NCBI GenBank assembly: GCA_900088475.1
Contig: FLMG01004723.1
Span: 1-64,000, forward strand
Source: Hyphochytrium catenoides
Taxonomy: Eukaryota; Sar; Hyphochytriomycetes; Hyphochytriales; Hyphochytriaceae
Reading direction: 5' to 3'
Length of the DNA stretch: 64,000 nt
The position numbers and the translations under genes are program-made. The notes under the pieces are model-generated. The model was not told the DNA's origin. It worked only from the letters and a program-made list of their open reading frames with translations, and made no database searches. Every line of letters starts with the position of its first letter. Within the stretch, counting starts at the first letter, position 1. This document shows, in pieces, positions 40,801-55,800 of the stretch.

Positions 40801-43800
40801 CTGAAGACACTTTCCGAGAGGCCACCAACAGTGGTCTCACTCTTCGTGACAGCTACTCCGTCCACATTTTCTAGTAACTGAAGTTGTCTTGCCACATCTT
40901 CTGCCGTAGAATTCCACCCTATGCAATTTGTTGTTAGTCCGCCAAGGCTAAGTGCAAACTCGCCTGACGTAACGGCATTGCCAGGTAAGGCTACACTCTG
41001 GACCTCATTGATGCGACTTGAAACTGTAACACGATAGTTCTTTACGGTCGCACCCTGACAGCCATAAGGACCACACCCAAGGGGTTTTCCAAATTCAAGC
41101 TCGGCGGTTTTGGTGTCGATGTTCCAAAAGCGACGAGGTGGACCCACAACACTTGCACCACTCATACCAACGATTGTTTCGGGAGTAGAAGAAGTGCTAG
41201 GTGGGCCGTAGAGTTTGTCTCCTTTCATGCTCCGAAATGCTCGAACCCGCACATAAAGAGGGATGCCATCGTATTCTAACGTCACTTCAGCTGCAAGCCT
41301 CTCAGAGAAGGCTTCTAGCTGGTCGTAAGCCACCTCGACGCTCCCTGTTGGAAGGTTCTCGCCAGCAAGGCAACGCTCAGTCGCGCACACATCTTTGTAG
41401 TGACCTCCCCTGCTCCATTCGATAAGGTAACCCCCTATAGGAGGAATCACGTCCTCCTCCGAGGGCTTCTGCCACGACACCCTAAAGCCCAAGGACTGCT
41501 GATCGGTCCTCTGAGAGAGTTCTACGAACATAGGCTTTTGAGGTAAGGAAGTGACTGGCCTTGAGAATAATGGAGTCGAAGTGCCTGGAAGACCATATCC
41601 AATAGAGTTGTAAGCACTGACCCTCGCAAACCAACTCTTCGAGGCATCCAACGATCCCGGAAGAGCGACGGAGTATGATTTCTTCCCAATACGATCCTGG
41701 GTTACGCCCTTAATTTTCTCGGAGGAGACGAATGGCTTCAAAAAAACAGCAATGCTTCCACTAAAGGTGCCACACTTGTCTAAATCTTCAACTGCCAGAG
41801 TTCCAAGGAGTGAGGAGGGCTCTTGGGCGATGGCGTACCGACACAAGTTGGCACCTTGGTCAATTGTTACAACCGCCCCAGTCTTCGCAGCTGAAACAAG
41901 GGGCCTGGCTGTCCAATCGACACCCTTCATTATTCCGTCGCTGACCTCCGTGATGGCCATAAAGTATGGATCAAATCCTGAAACTGATGCATCGACCAAT
42001 GGGACATCGCCCATTCGAGTATGGAAGGTAATATCAAAGTTTGAAGCAAGCGACGAGTCCGGGGAACAGGCAGAGAACGCCCCATTTCTGAACTTGATAG
42101 ACACTAGACCGACTTGTGCCTGAACACTTTCTAACGCCCTTGCAAGCTCGAGTTCGCCTGCGGTGCTGCTAATTGCAATAGAGCTTTCCTGCTCATACAT
42201 TGAGAGTGTTAACTGGACAATAACAGCTGCAGAACCAGAAGTTATATCACTCGGACATTCCGAGAACAGGATTGGAATAGTGGTTGAAGTGCCAGCAACG
42301 AGTGTCACCGCGTCATACTTAATTGTGCATCCTCTCAGGGCACCATCGGGAAGCACTGTTAGCTCAGTGGCGCTTTGAAGCTTTCTAATGTCGCCTGGTG
42401 AGAGAGGGGCAGTTGTCGTGATGAGGTCTGCAGCTATATTTAGGATTTGGGCTTCAATTCTTTCATAGGGCAGTAAAAGACTCAAGCCGAATTGGGTAAG
42501 GCTTGAGAATTCCCAGCACGAGTGCTCAACTTGTAAAGCGCTCTGGCCAGCTTTGGGTTCCAAAACAAGCTTCAGATTGCATGGCGTAGGCCTCATCAGC
42601 ACGAGATTATCTCCTTTGCGAAGTTTATTGGCGTCCTCCACGGATAATGGAGAATTCAGGCTCAGCCAATTGCTTCGAAGACTTAGCCCTTTGGCAACGA
42701 GAGGGATCTCCTCCATTGATGCAATGCAACGAATCGACTGGACCTCCTCTCTGGAACCTACAGCGATAGAAGCTCCTCCACTACTACAGCCACTGCGATC
42801 AATATCACGGCATTGAAGTAGGCCACGCCCATCGGCCATCAGCTTATGGGAGACGGGTTTCTGTAGGCTGGAAAAGTATCTCGTATACTGACTACCTTCT
42901 TCTAGGACTGAAAGAAAGGTGATCATCCAAGTGTAACCTGTCTGCCCGAGCTTGCGCGAGACAGCCACTTCCTCAATGGTCCCTAGCTTTTCAAGATGGA
43001 ATTTCAGGGCGGAAGAGCTTATCTTATAAGACAGAGGTGGAGTCGATTCTCCATCGAAAGAAAGGGTGAAAGTGCCACCCACAAATTTACCGCGCGAGCA
43101 CGAAGTAGTAAGCGATTGCACCTCAAATTCAGGATGCCCTTGTCTAGCTGCCAGCTCCTTCACGAAGTACTCTGGACCGCTAAATAAGGGGGAGGAATCC
43201 CACTCTACTCGATACTTGGTGATTGTTTTCCCTCCAGAGACCTTCGGTGGCACCCATTCCACGACCATTTGACCATTGAAGTTGTTTGAAAGGGAAATCT
43301 CTTCAGGAGGATCAGGCAATCTATAGGCGGGGCGAATAGACGGTGGATTTGTTGGTTTAAAGTCACCGTACCCGATGGTGGGTAGCGGAATTCCCTTTAG
43401 AGGCTCAAAGTACCTCTCGGCGTTTCTCAGCTTCATAGCGTACCGCAAACTAAAGGATGACATGTCATAGAACAAAGAGCCTCCCGTTGTTCCAGGCAAC
43501 AAAATCGATGATAGATTAGTTGCTGGCCCTTGGCTAAAGGGAGAGCTTCTAGCTGCTACGCGAATAAAATACTCTTGCCCTGGCATCAATCTGGAAAGCT
43601 TGAGCCGCTGAACGCTTCGAATGTTCATTTTTGATAAAGGATTTTTTGGGGATTGGCTGGGTACACCATTTGATAAAAGCTGAGGGTGGCTGGACGGATT
43701 GATTCCCTCTGGAAATGTTATTTCCCATCGTACTCCTTCACCGATATTTGAAAGTCTAACATGTACTTGGGAAATTGAAGTTAACCTCTCTAATGCAGCT

Positions 43801-46800
43801 TTAACGTCCTCTGCACTTGAGTTCCACTTGAGGGGCAATGTTGTCTCTGGTTTGAATAAAGGAAGGTACGATGCTTCAACGACGGCGGTTTTGAACGTGG
43901 GTGGCGCCCCTGGAAATGCAGGGCAACCCAGAAGACCTCCATCGCCAAAGCTGACCACCTCTAGGTAAGGCATATTTCCGCGGACATAGAAACCAGAAAA
44001 GGTGACATAGTAGGTGATGTCCATAATATTACCACTATTTGCCCGTGGCGTCACTCGCGCCGTAACGTCTACGTGGTCTATGGAAGTGAGTGCTTCAAGC
44101 GCGGCCTTTACTTGCACAATGTCAAAGGTTAGGTTCCCACTTGTAGGAACCAGGCAGCCCAAGTTCCCTCCGAGGGAGTCCCAGAATGTCACCTCCTCTC
44201 CAAATTTGAGCCGGAATCCACCCGAATTCTCAGATAGGACTACTTCACCTGAATCAGCTGAGAATTTAACTGCCTGTACCTGAAATGACGCCTCGTGAAA
44301 GTCGTTCCAGTCAAGACTCTGAGGCAGGGAAGGCAGAAGGTCCGAAGCAATTGGTATTGCAAGTGCTGATCTTTGTGGGTAGCTACTATCCGTCAATACG
44401 CTGAACCGTCTACCAGTCACTGGATTTCCAACTTGTACGTATTCACCACGTTGGGCTACAATCCGACCATCCAGTAGTGTGTTGTCGTCATCCATTAGAC
44501 CTGGTTGAATTGAGGAATCGCCAACCCCAGCTCCCAATGCCACGCCCATTGATGTCGATAACTTGTACATCGGAACCTCTTGCAAAGAGTTGCCCAACAA
44601 GGGCGCTTTAGACCAAGGGTCATGTAAGTGGCAGAGGGGGATAGCTGCGGGGCCCCATGAAAGGTATATCTTCTCCTCTGTGTAGCTAGGAATGCTGGAG
44701 CAGATATGGCCCGACTTCACGGAGATAAAGGCTGGTAGACCTCCGGTCTCAGATACTACCATGCGACAACCCGCAAGATACAACACAGAGTCCACCGCTA
44801 GAGCCTGCGGAATGTTAGCAGGTCCTACGGTGCCTGTTGGACTTAAGTTTATCACGTTAGTATTGGCATCAAAGCCCGAAAACTTGAGCCCAGAGCCTTC
44901 AAATACGTCTAACAGTATGTCGACGTTTAGGCACACGCGAAATTCCCGATCTCCCAAGCGTACAAAGTCACCCCGAACAAGGCTGCGATCGAGCCTGCTT
45001 GAGCCATAGCCCAGAGAGAGGTCTGGGGCCCTTCGGATCACAAAGTACTCTCGCTCGTACAAGCGGTAAAAGGTCCACAATCCATCATCATCTTGACCAC
45101 CAACCCATTGTGAGTAACCCCCCGGTTGATCTGCAATAGACAGACTGAAGGAGCTATGCTCATTGAATGCCTGACTAGTCGTCGTCGTAGCCGTCAGGGA
45201 TACTTCCTGAATGCTGTTGGATGGCGAGACCGTTCTCCATGCGGGGCTAGGGAAGGTGTGATTGGTATCCCACTCGACACGATAGTCAGCTACTATCCCG
45301 CCCCCAGAAAATAGATCATCCTTGAACTTCACCTCCAACGCGGTGTCTGAGAGGCGGGAAACAATTGCATTAGGAGCAGCGGGTTTCCTTTGAGGCGTAA
45401 TGCTGCCGCTTGGGTATGAATAAGGGCTGCGCTTCCCAAAGGTGTCGAGCACTGTAATCCTTGTTATGTAAGGCATTCCCTCCTTAAGCCCGCTGATTTG
45501 GACGGATGTCTCGTTCGCACCAATTACGCGCCTATGGTAATCTTCTAGGGTTGCTCTGGGCAATTGTACGCTCACTTGGGCACAAGAACCAGCTCGATGG
45601 AGTCCGATGGTGTTTACATATATCTCAGGAGCTTCCATCAATGCCCGGCTAGGGTTCAGAAAGGTAATACCCCAGGTGAACCCTCCATATGAATTCAGCG
45701 CCCTGTTCACCAAAACAGGGCCCACCATCGGTACCTTCTCAAAAGCTTGGCGTAGTTGTTCCGGAGTTGAGTCATGCTCCAAGTCATGCAATGTGGCAGC
45801 AGTTGAAAGTGTCAAATTTGCAGCTGTCGGTCCGCTGTATAGGGCATGACTTGTAGGATCTTCGAAGTCCCCCAATGGCAGGGAATTCGACGCAAAGGTT
45901 TCTTTGACGTGCACGCGGAATTTTTTACTTCCTACTTGGATGGGATCCCCCCGCCGGAGAAGTCCTCTGAAATCGCTGTGAGTCGTCACAACGGAGTCTC
46001 CTGACTTTACGCTTACAGATCCAAGCCTCCTTGCACTTAAGGGACCCAAAGCAACAGAGTAGACACCACCATTTGGAACTGTGTCAGAGGAACAGCCGGT
46101 TGAGAGCTTTACGACGAGAGAGCTGGTCAGGAATGCCAAGTTTGAGCCCTGGGAGAAGCATTCTACCTCATAACTGGCCGCTTCGGACACTGGAGACCAT
46201 GAGATAAAAATGGATGACCCCTCCGGTTTAGCTTGCTTGACATTTAGCCTTGAGGAGGCTGGTGGAAGACTCTTCAACTCGGAGAGAGCCAACGCCCCGG
46301 AGCTCAGGCTGAGTTTACCGTTCGTTGCGAAAGCTCTAACGTAGAGTGGGACACCTTGGGGAAGATTTGCCATTGTGGCGGTCGCCTGAAGAAAGGTGAA
46401 ACTGTAACTTTTATCCACAAAGTTGATGCAGCCATGATTTTCATCGACAATGAGTCGGTTGGCACTATAACTCTTGATCTCCAAGATACAGTTATCCCCC
46501 ACGGATGTGTCTACCCGGAACTTCAATCCTGGGAGCAATAGAGCCCTGTAATCTCGTAATGCCGAGGGGGAGAGCATGAGTACATCGTAGGTCAGAGATC
46601 TCACACAGCTTTGGCAGAGATGTTTTAGCGTGACGGAGGTACCGATAGTACCCAAGGTTAAGCAATGCTGTGCAGAAGCAGCATTTACCGCTAGGTAACT
46701 TGATTGCACCGCATACACCGTGAAGGTACATTCCCCGACGTGAACAACATCCGAAGCTTCTATCAACCCCTTAAGGTCCTTGTTTACAAAGAGTCTGCCG

Positions 46801-49800
46801 CTTGTGGCTGAGTATGACAGTGCACAAGAGTCGCAAACCCTTAAACCAAGCGGCACGTTTGCCATTCCCATAGCGCCGCCTATAGGAGAACTGCTGAATG
46901 ATGGATCTACATCCCATTCCAGATAATAGCCCGTAAGAGGAGCTCCACCTGTATATTCCGGTGGTCCCAAGTATACTCTTGCCGAGTTAAAGGAAACAGC
47001 CTCTAGCCTTGGTGGAAGTTGGGCATTGTACATGTCTGCCGGAGGAAGTGGGGGAAGAATGGGCACCGTGAGTTGGGACTGGGTCGAGAGTACTCGCTTC
47101 CCATAGCCAAAAGAGTTCCCTGAGGCAACTCTGACATGATATGTAAGTCCTGGTCGCAAATTTGAGATTACATGTCTATAATGGGAACTATCCACATCTG
47201 AGATGTCAATGACGGGACACGGACCCTCCAGCGTCAACTCTTTCTGGCTGCCGGTAAATGGAGAGCAATTATGTCCTTTTTGAACTCTTAAAAACGTTGT
47301 GCCCGGATCAGGGGCACTGTAGAGTAGAAGACGACATGGCTGACCACCCCACAGAAAAAGAACAGTGGCAAACTCTAGTTGCGCTGCTTGGTCCCTTGTC
47401 AGAGGAGTTGTAAGGAGGGTATCATAAGGAGCAGGGAGATTCTCAATTGTCAAAGAAATGACGTGGTTAGCAACATCGCCAGAGAAAACGTCACTGTAGC
47501 CTGGACAGTAGGACTTCGTAGGAAAAGTTCCGATTTGTCCGCCGTTTTCTGTCGCAGAGACTTGCACCGTTACGCCGGTTCCAGTAAGGAAGGGGTTTAC
47601 CGTAAAAAGCGGCAGTTGCCCTAAGTCGGTGGTGAAAGTCACCAACCACGTAAAGAGCTTGAGCGCAGCATCACGGGTAATCCTGTTCACAGTCACAATT
47701 CCCACGTTAGGAAGATTATGCAAAACCTCTTCCACTCGGCCGGCAGAAGCGTCTGCTGGAAGGAGAGCTGTGGTATGTCTCTCTTTGACGATGCATGTTC
47801 GACAAAACGTAGTGTCATAAGTCAGAGAGAACCATCCGCCTACGGCGACGGCACCATCTGACCACAAAGCCATAACGTGTTGTCTATAATCTGAAGTCTT
47901 CCAGTCAGCAACGCCATATTCCACAAGTACGCTTGTAGTCTCCCTACCAAATGGATGATAAATATCTACCGCAAGGCTTGTTCCAGCCACGTACGTATTT
48001 GCCTTCTCATTGTCAAATGAGAGAGACTTCAGAGAGACTTCAGAAGGTGGCGGTGCCTTGCTTCCTAATACAACTGGACGGGTAGGTGAAAATTCGCCAT
48101 ACCCAAGCGAATTATGTCCAGAAACGCGAACGTAATAGGTCCCACCAGCGATGAGACCTCTTGCCTCAAAATAGTAAGAGGAGGGTGGTACCATCCGTGC
48201 TCGTTGTGTATAGAGGATAGGAGATGTATTGTGTAAATGGACAGCAGCACTCTGAAGGTTCCAGCCGTTACAGGCGTCCTCTTTCACAGTGATGGTGGTC
48301 TGGCTGATCACGCTTTCCACCGTGAAGACACAATTTGGCTGGACATCAGGGTCTATGGCAAGCCTCGCCCCAACCTCCAGCAAACCGTCCATATTATAGC
48401 TAAAGACGAAGGTTTTGGAAGCAGGGTCAAAATCCTGCACGCAAGCATTGCATACTTGGTAGTTGTACGACGCCGGTCTACCAGCCGTCGAGTCAAAAGT
48501 AGGAGATGTATCGAATTCCACTTTGAAAGCGTCAACCTGTTCCACAATACCTCCCCAGTCTGAGCTGTCTCGGAAGCGCACAAAAAAGGCCGTCGCGGAA
48601 TGGAAAAGCTGCATGCTAGGTCCTGACCCTGTCGATGGAACCTCCAAAATTGGGGATAGTGGAAGTCTACGAGTGCCAATATAGACCGAGCCAGGCGACA
48701 AGGATGCTTGACACGCTTCATTTCCATCTCTGCATATTGGGGAAGCTACCTGAGCTAGCTGGCCCTCTCCCATACTGTTAATAGCACGAACACGAACCAT
48801 GTACTGCTCACCCGGCACCAGATTAGAGATCCGGTGAGAGTATACCCTGGCCGACGCATCAAATTGAGTGATATACTCGTAGTTTCGGGCTAGTAGCCAC
48901 GCTGTTTGCCCTGGAGATGACAAAGAGAACATGTTGCATCGATTCTGTGGCTGCACCGATATGGTGGTGCTGTTCACTACAGAGAGAACTGTGGTGATGC
49001 AGTTATGGCCCAGGACGATGGCGTTGCTGAAGTGCAGTTTGTCGCCCACAGATAATTCTTGAGGTATCTGCTGGTCGAACACGACATGGCTCACGTCAGG
49101 GTCCAGCCGATAAGATAAAATTCCGGAGGAGAGAGGTTGTACCGCTAATTCACGTTGGTCATAACTCCACCACTCAAGGCAATATGAAGTGACAGGTGTG
49201 CCACCGTCACTCGCTGGGGGCCTAAAATGAACATCCAATGCCTGACGATCAGTGTTTACAGATGAAACGGTGACATCTACCGGCTTATCTGGAGTCCCTC
49301 GCGGAATTTCTCTGGGCGGCTGGCTCGCTTGATAGTAACCGATGCCAATCGAATTTCTGGCTGCAACCTTGACGTAGTAGTGCTTTCCTACTTCAAGATA
49401 GCCACCGTGGATCTCCGTGCTGATTGCAACCATCGGTCTCGCTGCTGGTGTTATGGCAGAGCAACTTCCCGTACCGTCGTAGGAGGATACTATAAGCTCC
49501 TCGACATCTCCTTTGAGGTTGGGACCACTGAACGTGATGTGGAACCTGTAACCAAGTCCCGTACTGGGGGTTGCGCTGATAAGCTCCGTCGTCACCCGAA
49601 CGCCTCTCGCGTTAAGAAGAGTCGATAATGATGCTTCTAGGCTTTCCCCAGTGAGTTCATTGACTGTGATGCAATCCGATCTCGGCACGCGGTGCAGACT
49701 CACTCCAGACATTTCTTGAACACATGTCTGATCATTGTGGAAGATGATACGGGTGGCATGAACCTCACGCACCTTAAGGGTACACCCAGTCAGACCACCG

Positions 49801-52800
49801 ACCAGGATCTTTTCACCGTTTCCTAATAGCCCTGAGAAGTCAGCAGTGGTCTGTAGCTCGCCACTTTCCAGAGAAGAGGCGCTCAAGGTCAAACAATAGT
49901 CGCAAAGCTTTTCAGAAAAACCTCCCGCATGAATGCGGAAAGAGCCAGTTATCACCTCAGCGGCCTTGGTGCTAACGATCACAAGACGTTGAATTTCTGC
50001 TCCTAGAGGGAATTGACATGGTGATAGAGAACAGCTACCAGAATCAAAGAACGCGTCCACAAATCGAGGTTGTGAAAAGGAGGCGTCCGTATCCCAAGCA
50101 ACTGAATAGGAGTGAATAGGGATCCCACCATCACCTGAGGTTGTGCTCACAAAGCCATCCTGATTCTCTGTAGGAGCGTACACAATGACGTCAAGTTGGT
50201 TGCTGACGTAGGTGCTGCTGACATCAAGTGCAACTGATGAAGGTGTTCCAGGTAGTCTGTGTGCGGGCCTCACAAAAGCTGGGCTGCTCGGCATGCTGAT
50301 ACCGTAACCGCTAATGTCGTTCGTTCCTGGGATCGCATTCCCGTTATATGCTAGGACTCTGACATAAACCTGTTCTAGCTTAGAAGAGTAAAGAGGAATA
50401 ATAGCTCGCATTGACTCTGAAGATGTTGCGGGAACAACCTGGACATGCAACGCAGCTGCAATCCTTGAAACAGCGTCAGTATGTGCGACCTCATCAAACG
50501 TAGGAGATGTATCCCATTGAATCATGTATTTCGTAATTGGCGACCCGCCATCCGACAATGGAGGTCTCCAGGTTATGCCCACTTCGCTGGAGCTAATGAC
50601 GTACAATTTTACATCTCGCGGGGTAAGTGGAGCTTGTACCTTTAGCCCGATGCCGTCTGACGCGGACCGGTACTCTCTAGCTCTGAACAGGCTGATCGAT
50701 GCAGATGATGTAACTGGAGATTTCGTTACGGTAAGCATTGCTAGGGGCTGGTCCGAGCGGAATGTGATGAGCCATTCCATCTTGAAAGGAGCTGTGCTTA
50801 CGGCGCTGCCATCATAACCGTTGTGAGATCCGTGGTCAAATCGGCGAACGTCAACCATTCCTATACCAGGCAGTTCCTGTAGGGCTACTTGGAGGCTGCT
50901 GCTACTTGCAAATCCGGGAAGCGAGTTGGTTGTCGCCCCATTATAAGTTAACGCGAAGCTCGACTGTCCATTCATTATATCATTGATATTGCTGTCCTCC
51001 ATCACCAGACGGGCGACTTCATATGTGTCTTCAGTGAGCTGGGCAGCTATTGGCACACTGAAGCCGTCGCTGCTCTTGCTTGAAACGCGTACAAAGTATC
51101 TCAAGTTAGGATTCAGGTCCGTGATAATGTAGGAGCAACATGAACTGTCGGCATCCGCAGACTTGACAGTGATTCCAGAAATGCCGTCTTTGAAATCGGC
51201 ACTCGCTGTCCACTCTACGAGATAGCTAAGGCTGGCGACATCCAATGCCGGCATTGTAGATGGACTCCAGGTCACAGCGATACTTGACGGGGACAGAGTA
51301 CGAGCTTGTGGATTATGCGGTGGCGCCGGTGCAGTGGCAGATGGTATGCTAGTCATACGCGCAATGGCATATGAACCTTTTCCAGCTTGGTTGCCATAAG
51401 CGACTCGAAAGAAATACTTTTTTGAGGCCTCTAGCTTCGTAACAACATACCAGGGCCGGAGAACTCCTTGCTCCACGATCTCCACCCTAACCCTAGCCGC
51501 TGAACCTCTCAGCATCGGGCCGGAAGCAGCCGTAGCAAATTTGTCCCTAGACGCCGAAACTAGAAGAGAGGGCACGTCTCCACGAGGATTCAAAAAACTG
51601 ATCAGCCATGTGCGGCCATATCTGGGGAACATAGCAGGTTCAAGAGGGCCATAAGCATCAATGTGGACGACGACCTCTTCAACGGTGAGCAGTTCCTGCA
51701 GCGCTTCTTTCACTTGGACTGCATCCGCCGTGACACTGATGGCGCGGGTTTTTTCACCCATAAAAGACAGACGGAACGTGCCGTGAAGATCCGGACTATC
51801 TGCAGAAACTTCCACTTTTTGCACTGCAGCTCGATGCGACAATTTTACGGCCCCTAAAGGTTGAGGCCGTATACCAGAGGAACCACCATTAAATGGAGGA
51901 TCACTGCCCTTGACCATCTCAGTTATCCTTATCCTTGGCTCTGGTCCAAGCAAGGACTGTGAGGCAATAGTAAGGAGAGGTACGTCACCTCCCGCGGCGT
52001 CAAACGTGACAGCCCAAATGTATCCACTGGTCGTTCTGTCAGTCCTTGAGACAGTCACTCTTCCTGCATTCCACACACCTGCAACTTCAGAGGCTATCTT
52101 ATCCGCGGTTGCTTGATAGGAGATCTCACTCGTGAGACTTCCCTCGAACCCCAGCACGAAAGTGCCTCCGCTGACCCCAGAGGTGGCAACGGTTTGGACC
52201 TCAGCTACGCCAGGAGTAGTGTCCCATTCTACATAGATGTCCTGGTTTTCAGCTCCGCTTTGCTCCTCCGACGGTGGGATCCAACTTATGTTGACAGAGG
52301 ACTTGGAGAGATATCGGACCTCTATAGATGACGGCCTGGTTGGAATGGTCGCAGGACGGACCGTGGGGGGAGTGGAGTACGAAGACGCACCGTACACACT
52401 ACCGATGCCATTGTAGGCTGACACCCGGAAGTGATAAGGCATCCCAGTTCTGAGACCGGTTATCATAGTAGTGATATTCTCGGCCGTCTTAGGAGGGGAA
52501 GGAACTTCCATAGCTCCACCAACACCACTGACAAATGGTGGTAAAGAGCCCTCCGCGATGGTGGTCACAGAGAAAACAGGTGCCCCGACCTGGCCTTGGG
52601 GTGCCGCTACAAATGAGACACTCATTTGAGGTACATTACCCAAAGTTTGGACCATCACAATTAGCCATTGCAGGCCTGTGTCAATGGCACGGTGCTTGAC
52701 AAGTACGGCACCTTTCCCCATCAACGATTCCAAAGCTTCTGTAACTTGTGAGGCGGTGGCACGTAATGGTATTTCTTTTGTTCGCCCTAAAAACGTGTCT

Positions 52801-55800
52801 AGCTGAAATGCACCTTTCATTGCGTTGGTTAGTCCAGAGCATTCTACCAGCTGCTGCTCAAAGCCCAGGAAGCCCTTAATGGCTCGATTGACTGATAACT
52901 CAGCTGCCGTACCGTGTAGTGTGGAGTCTAATGGTGATGAGTCGAAGGTGGATGTAACCAACAGTGGAAGGTCGCCCCACCTTCCTGACAGGGCCAAATC
53001 ATCATTGGATAGAAAGGTTACATACCAAGAATAACCTGGAACTACCGTCCCCTCATCATCTGTTCTTAAAAAGCGGTTGACTTTGACGTCGCCTACAGTG
53101 GGAAGCTCCCTTAAGGCCTGTCGTAGTTTGTCCGCACTCACATCGTGTGAAAGGGAGGAGGTAAACATCCCTTGGAAACCAAGGCGGAAAGTGCCACTAA
53201 GGTCAAACGCTGCTGCAGAGAGAGTGACTACCTGACAGGAAGAGGTTGAGTAGAGTATATCATCTGGAGAAGACGCACCCCAAGGAAGGAGTGCTGGCAG
53301 GTCAAGGAGCTCCCATTCGATGAGATAGGACACCACGTCTGCTCCCCCATTGTCTCTGGCTGGAGGAAAGCTGACAGTGACCGAAGTCGCATTGTTCGTT
53401 GTAACCGATATGTACTTGGGGGGTGATGCAGAAGTCCGAGGGGCTTCACTCGCAGGAACTGACATAGTAGGGCGGTGAGAGAACCCCATGGAATTGTAGG
53501 CGTAGACTCGAACATAGTACTGCTGGCCCAATTTTAACCCAGTGATGACATATCGGCACCCAGTTGGTTCCGAACAGTACCCATCGCCTTCACTGGGATA
53601 ATATTCGTAGCTACCGAGAGCTGATGCTTGGGGAGCTGATGAAAAGCTGGAAGTTACGTCCCACTCTACCAAGTACTTGATGACTCTTGAGCCCCCGTCA
53701 GACTCAGGGCTGGTGAACACAACCGCTAAAGAGGACCCAGAGTCCATCTGCAGCAGTACCCTCCTGGGCGAATCTGGTTTCTGAATAGGCGGAGCCAAAG
53801 ACATTGGCGTTGACACCTGCGGCAGATTGAAACCCTCTTCCGTAAGCGCAGAAACTCTAGCGTAATACGAAACACCTGGAAGCAGCTCTTCAATTAAGTA
53901 GGACCAACTGGGTACCGCTGGATGCGAGGTAGCGTTAATGTCTACTGCTTGAAGGCCTTCTGGGAGTTCACCAGGGAACACATCCAAGGTATAGTGTAGA
54001 GGTTCCAGGGCATCTTCTGTGACGATAACTAGCCTACTACCGCGTCTCGAAGGCACGTCGGCCAGAAACTCTACGGTCCATACATAGTTATTCGATGCGT
54101 GGCTCCTGGTTACGGCCACCCCGTTTATCGTCGTTAGGGCGTTGAGACTGGATTCTACCAATTTTGCCGACGCGTCAATCGGCAAGAAATCGGTAAGCTC
54201 GTCATCAAATGAGATTCTGAATGGTCCTTGGGAGTCAATTAGCGTGAGCTTCTGAATCTCATTTATAGGCAGACTGGTATACCATTCTATTCGATAGCTG
54301 CTCACCCGAGATCCCATAGGGTCCGGTGCCAGCCAAGTCAGTAGCAAAGAGGTTGAACTCTTCCTGACAGACGTGTTGTCATCCGGAAGGATAATCGAGA
54401 GTTGCAGCCCGCTGCCGTAAGAGATTTGCGAGGCATAAGAGCGGGAGACCAGGGAACGGGGTAATGGGAGGCCCCATGCACTCCATCCTACCAAATTCAT
54501 TGCCCTCACACGGAAGAAATATCGCTGCCCAGCTACTAAGCCCTCGATTGTGAGACTAAGAGTTTTCAGCTTTGTCGTATACAGAGGATGGAGAGAGAAA
54601 TCAGACTCCGTTCCCTCGTACCGGCCAAGTGCAGTCCCATTATTTCCACTGTTAAAAGCTTCTTGGACATCCCATTCGACAGCATACAAAGAGGTCTTTG
54701 CGTAATTGTCAAAGGAAGGCGGTTTCCAGGACACTTGGATTGAGGTTGCTGAGCCTGCAATCCTGCGTGTTATCACATCCTGCGGTTGTAACGGAGGAGC
54801 CATCGGATTCTCCTGGACACGTCGAGCTGACCTACTGGAGCCTTTGCTATTCTTGGCACTGACTTGGACGACAAATCCGCAACTTATAGCCAGACATGCA
54901 GGGTAGGATTGAGCAGTTACAGACTCTCGGTCGGAGGACAAGTCGTGCATTTCATAGACAATCGGTTTCAGAGCAGATAAACCGGAGGCATCCAGATAGT
55001 ATGAGAAAACTGAACCGGTAGATCCTTGAGCACTTTCTGAAGCGAGGCATGCCAAAGAAGATCCAGGCACCGCAGCTGCAACCTGTCCTCCACTGCATAC
55101 TCTCACCAAACCCGGCTCGTTGTGTATATCCCGTAAAGAGCTAGAGCTAATGACAACATCAACTAGGTCACCCGGGTTCTCAATGAACGAGATCACAAAA
55201 ACTCGTGAGGTAGCGTCATGCGTGGCTGTTATGGCTGCTGTCCGCACAAAGCTTATGCCCTCAAGGGCCGTTCTGAGATCATTTTCGGTTAGGTCGTAGC
55301 TTAGCGGAGATGTTGCTTCTCCTGCCATCGAAAGAATGAAGGAACCCCTCGTCACTTCGTTGGATATTTTAAGAGTCTGAACTTCAATCGAACCGTATTG
55401 GCCAGCAGGCCACCACTCGATATCATACCCAGCGATGCGCTCTCCCCCGTCGTCAAGGGGTTGCTGAAAGGACAGCTTCAGGGACTTCTCACTGACAATT
55501 GACAGAGAAGGAGACGTAGGCGGTAATGGCTTCACACTGTCTATCTCCAACCTAAATGGAGAGCCTGCTATTGGCAATGTATCGTAGAATAGTCGATTTG
55601 TGGGGATGATAGCCCTTGCTTGGGACAAACTAGACCAATAGAGTTTGATACTTGCAGGACCCGTGTTTTCCCTAAACTCCAGCTTGATAGGAGCAAGGCG
55701 ATCATGGCTGAGGGGCACAACCGCGGTACTTGAAGCTGTCTTTGCAGTAGTCGAGTTGGAATCTCTATCAAAATCATCAATGAGAAGCACGTTATCCACC

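Larger units (their letters stand above)
19822..55535 (-). other. Array of about 32 FN3 domains with inserted modules
   Basis: FN3 heads (W-x-P-P, DGG, Y-x-V-E-W-D-T-S-x-F) and tails (Y-Y-V-R-V-x-A-x-N-S-x-G-x-G) alternate. In protein order the approximate spans in kb are: 55.5-54.8, 54.8-54.4, 54.4-53.8, 53.8-53.4, 53.4-52.4, 52.4-51.3, 51.3-50.6, 50.6-50.3, 50.3-49.3, 49.3-48.7, 48.7-48.1, 48.1-47.1, 47.1-46.3, 46.3-45.4, 45.4-43.3, 43.3-41.5, 41.5-41.2, 41.2-39.3, 39.3-36.2, 36.2-35.1, 35.1-33.9, 33.9-33.5, 33.5-33.2, 33.2-27.1, 27.1-23.6, 23.6-23.0, 23.0-22.7, 22.7-21.6, 21.6-21.0, 21.0-20.6, 20.6-20.3, 20.3-19.8. A simple FN3 takes about 0.35 kb; the longer ones carry insertions. Boundaries are by eye. 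Confidence 0.75.
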
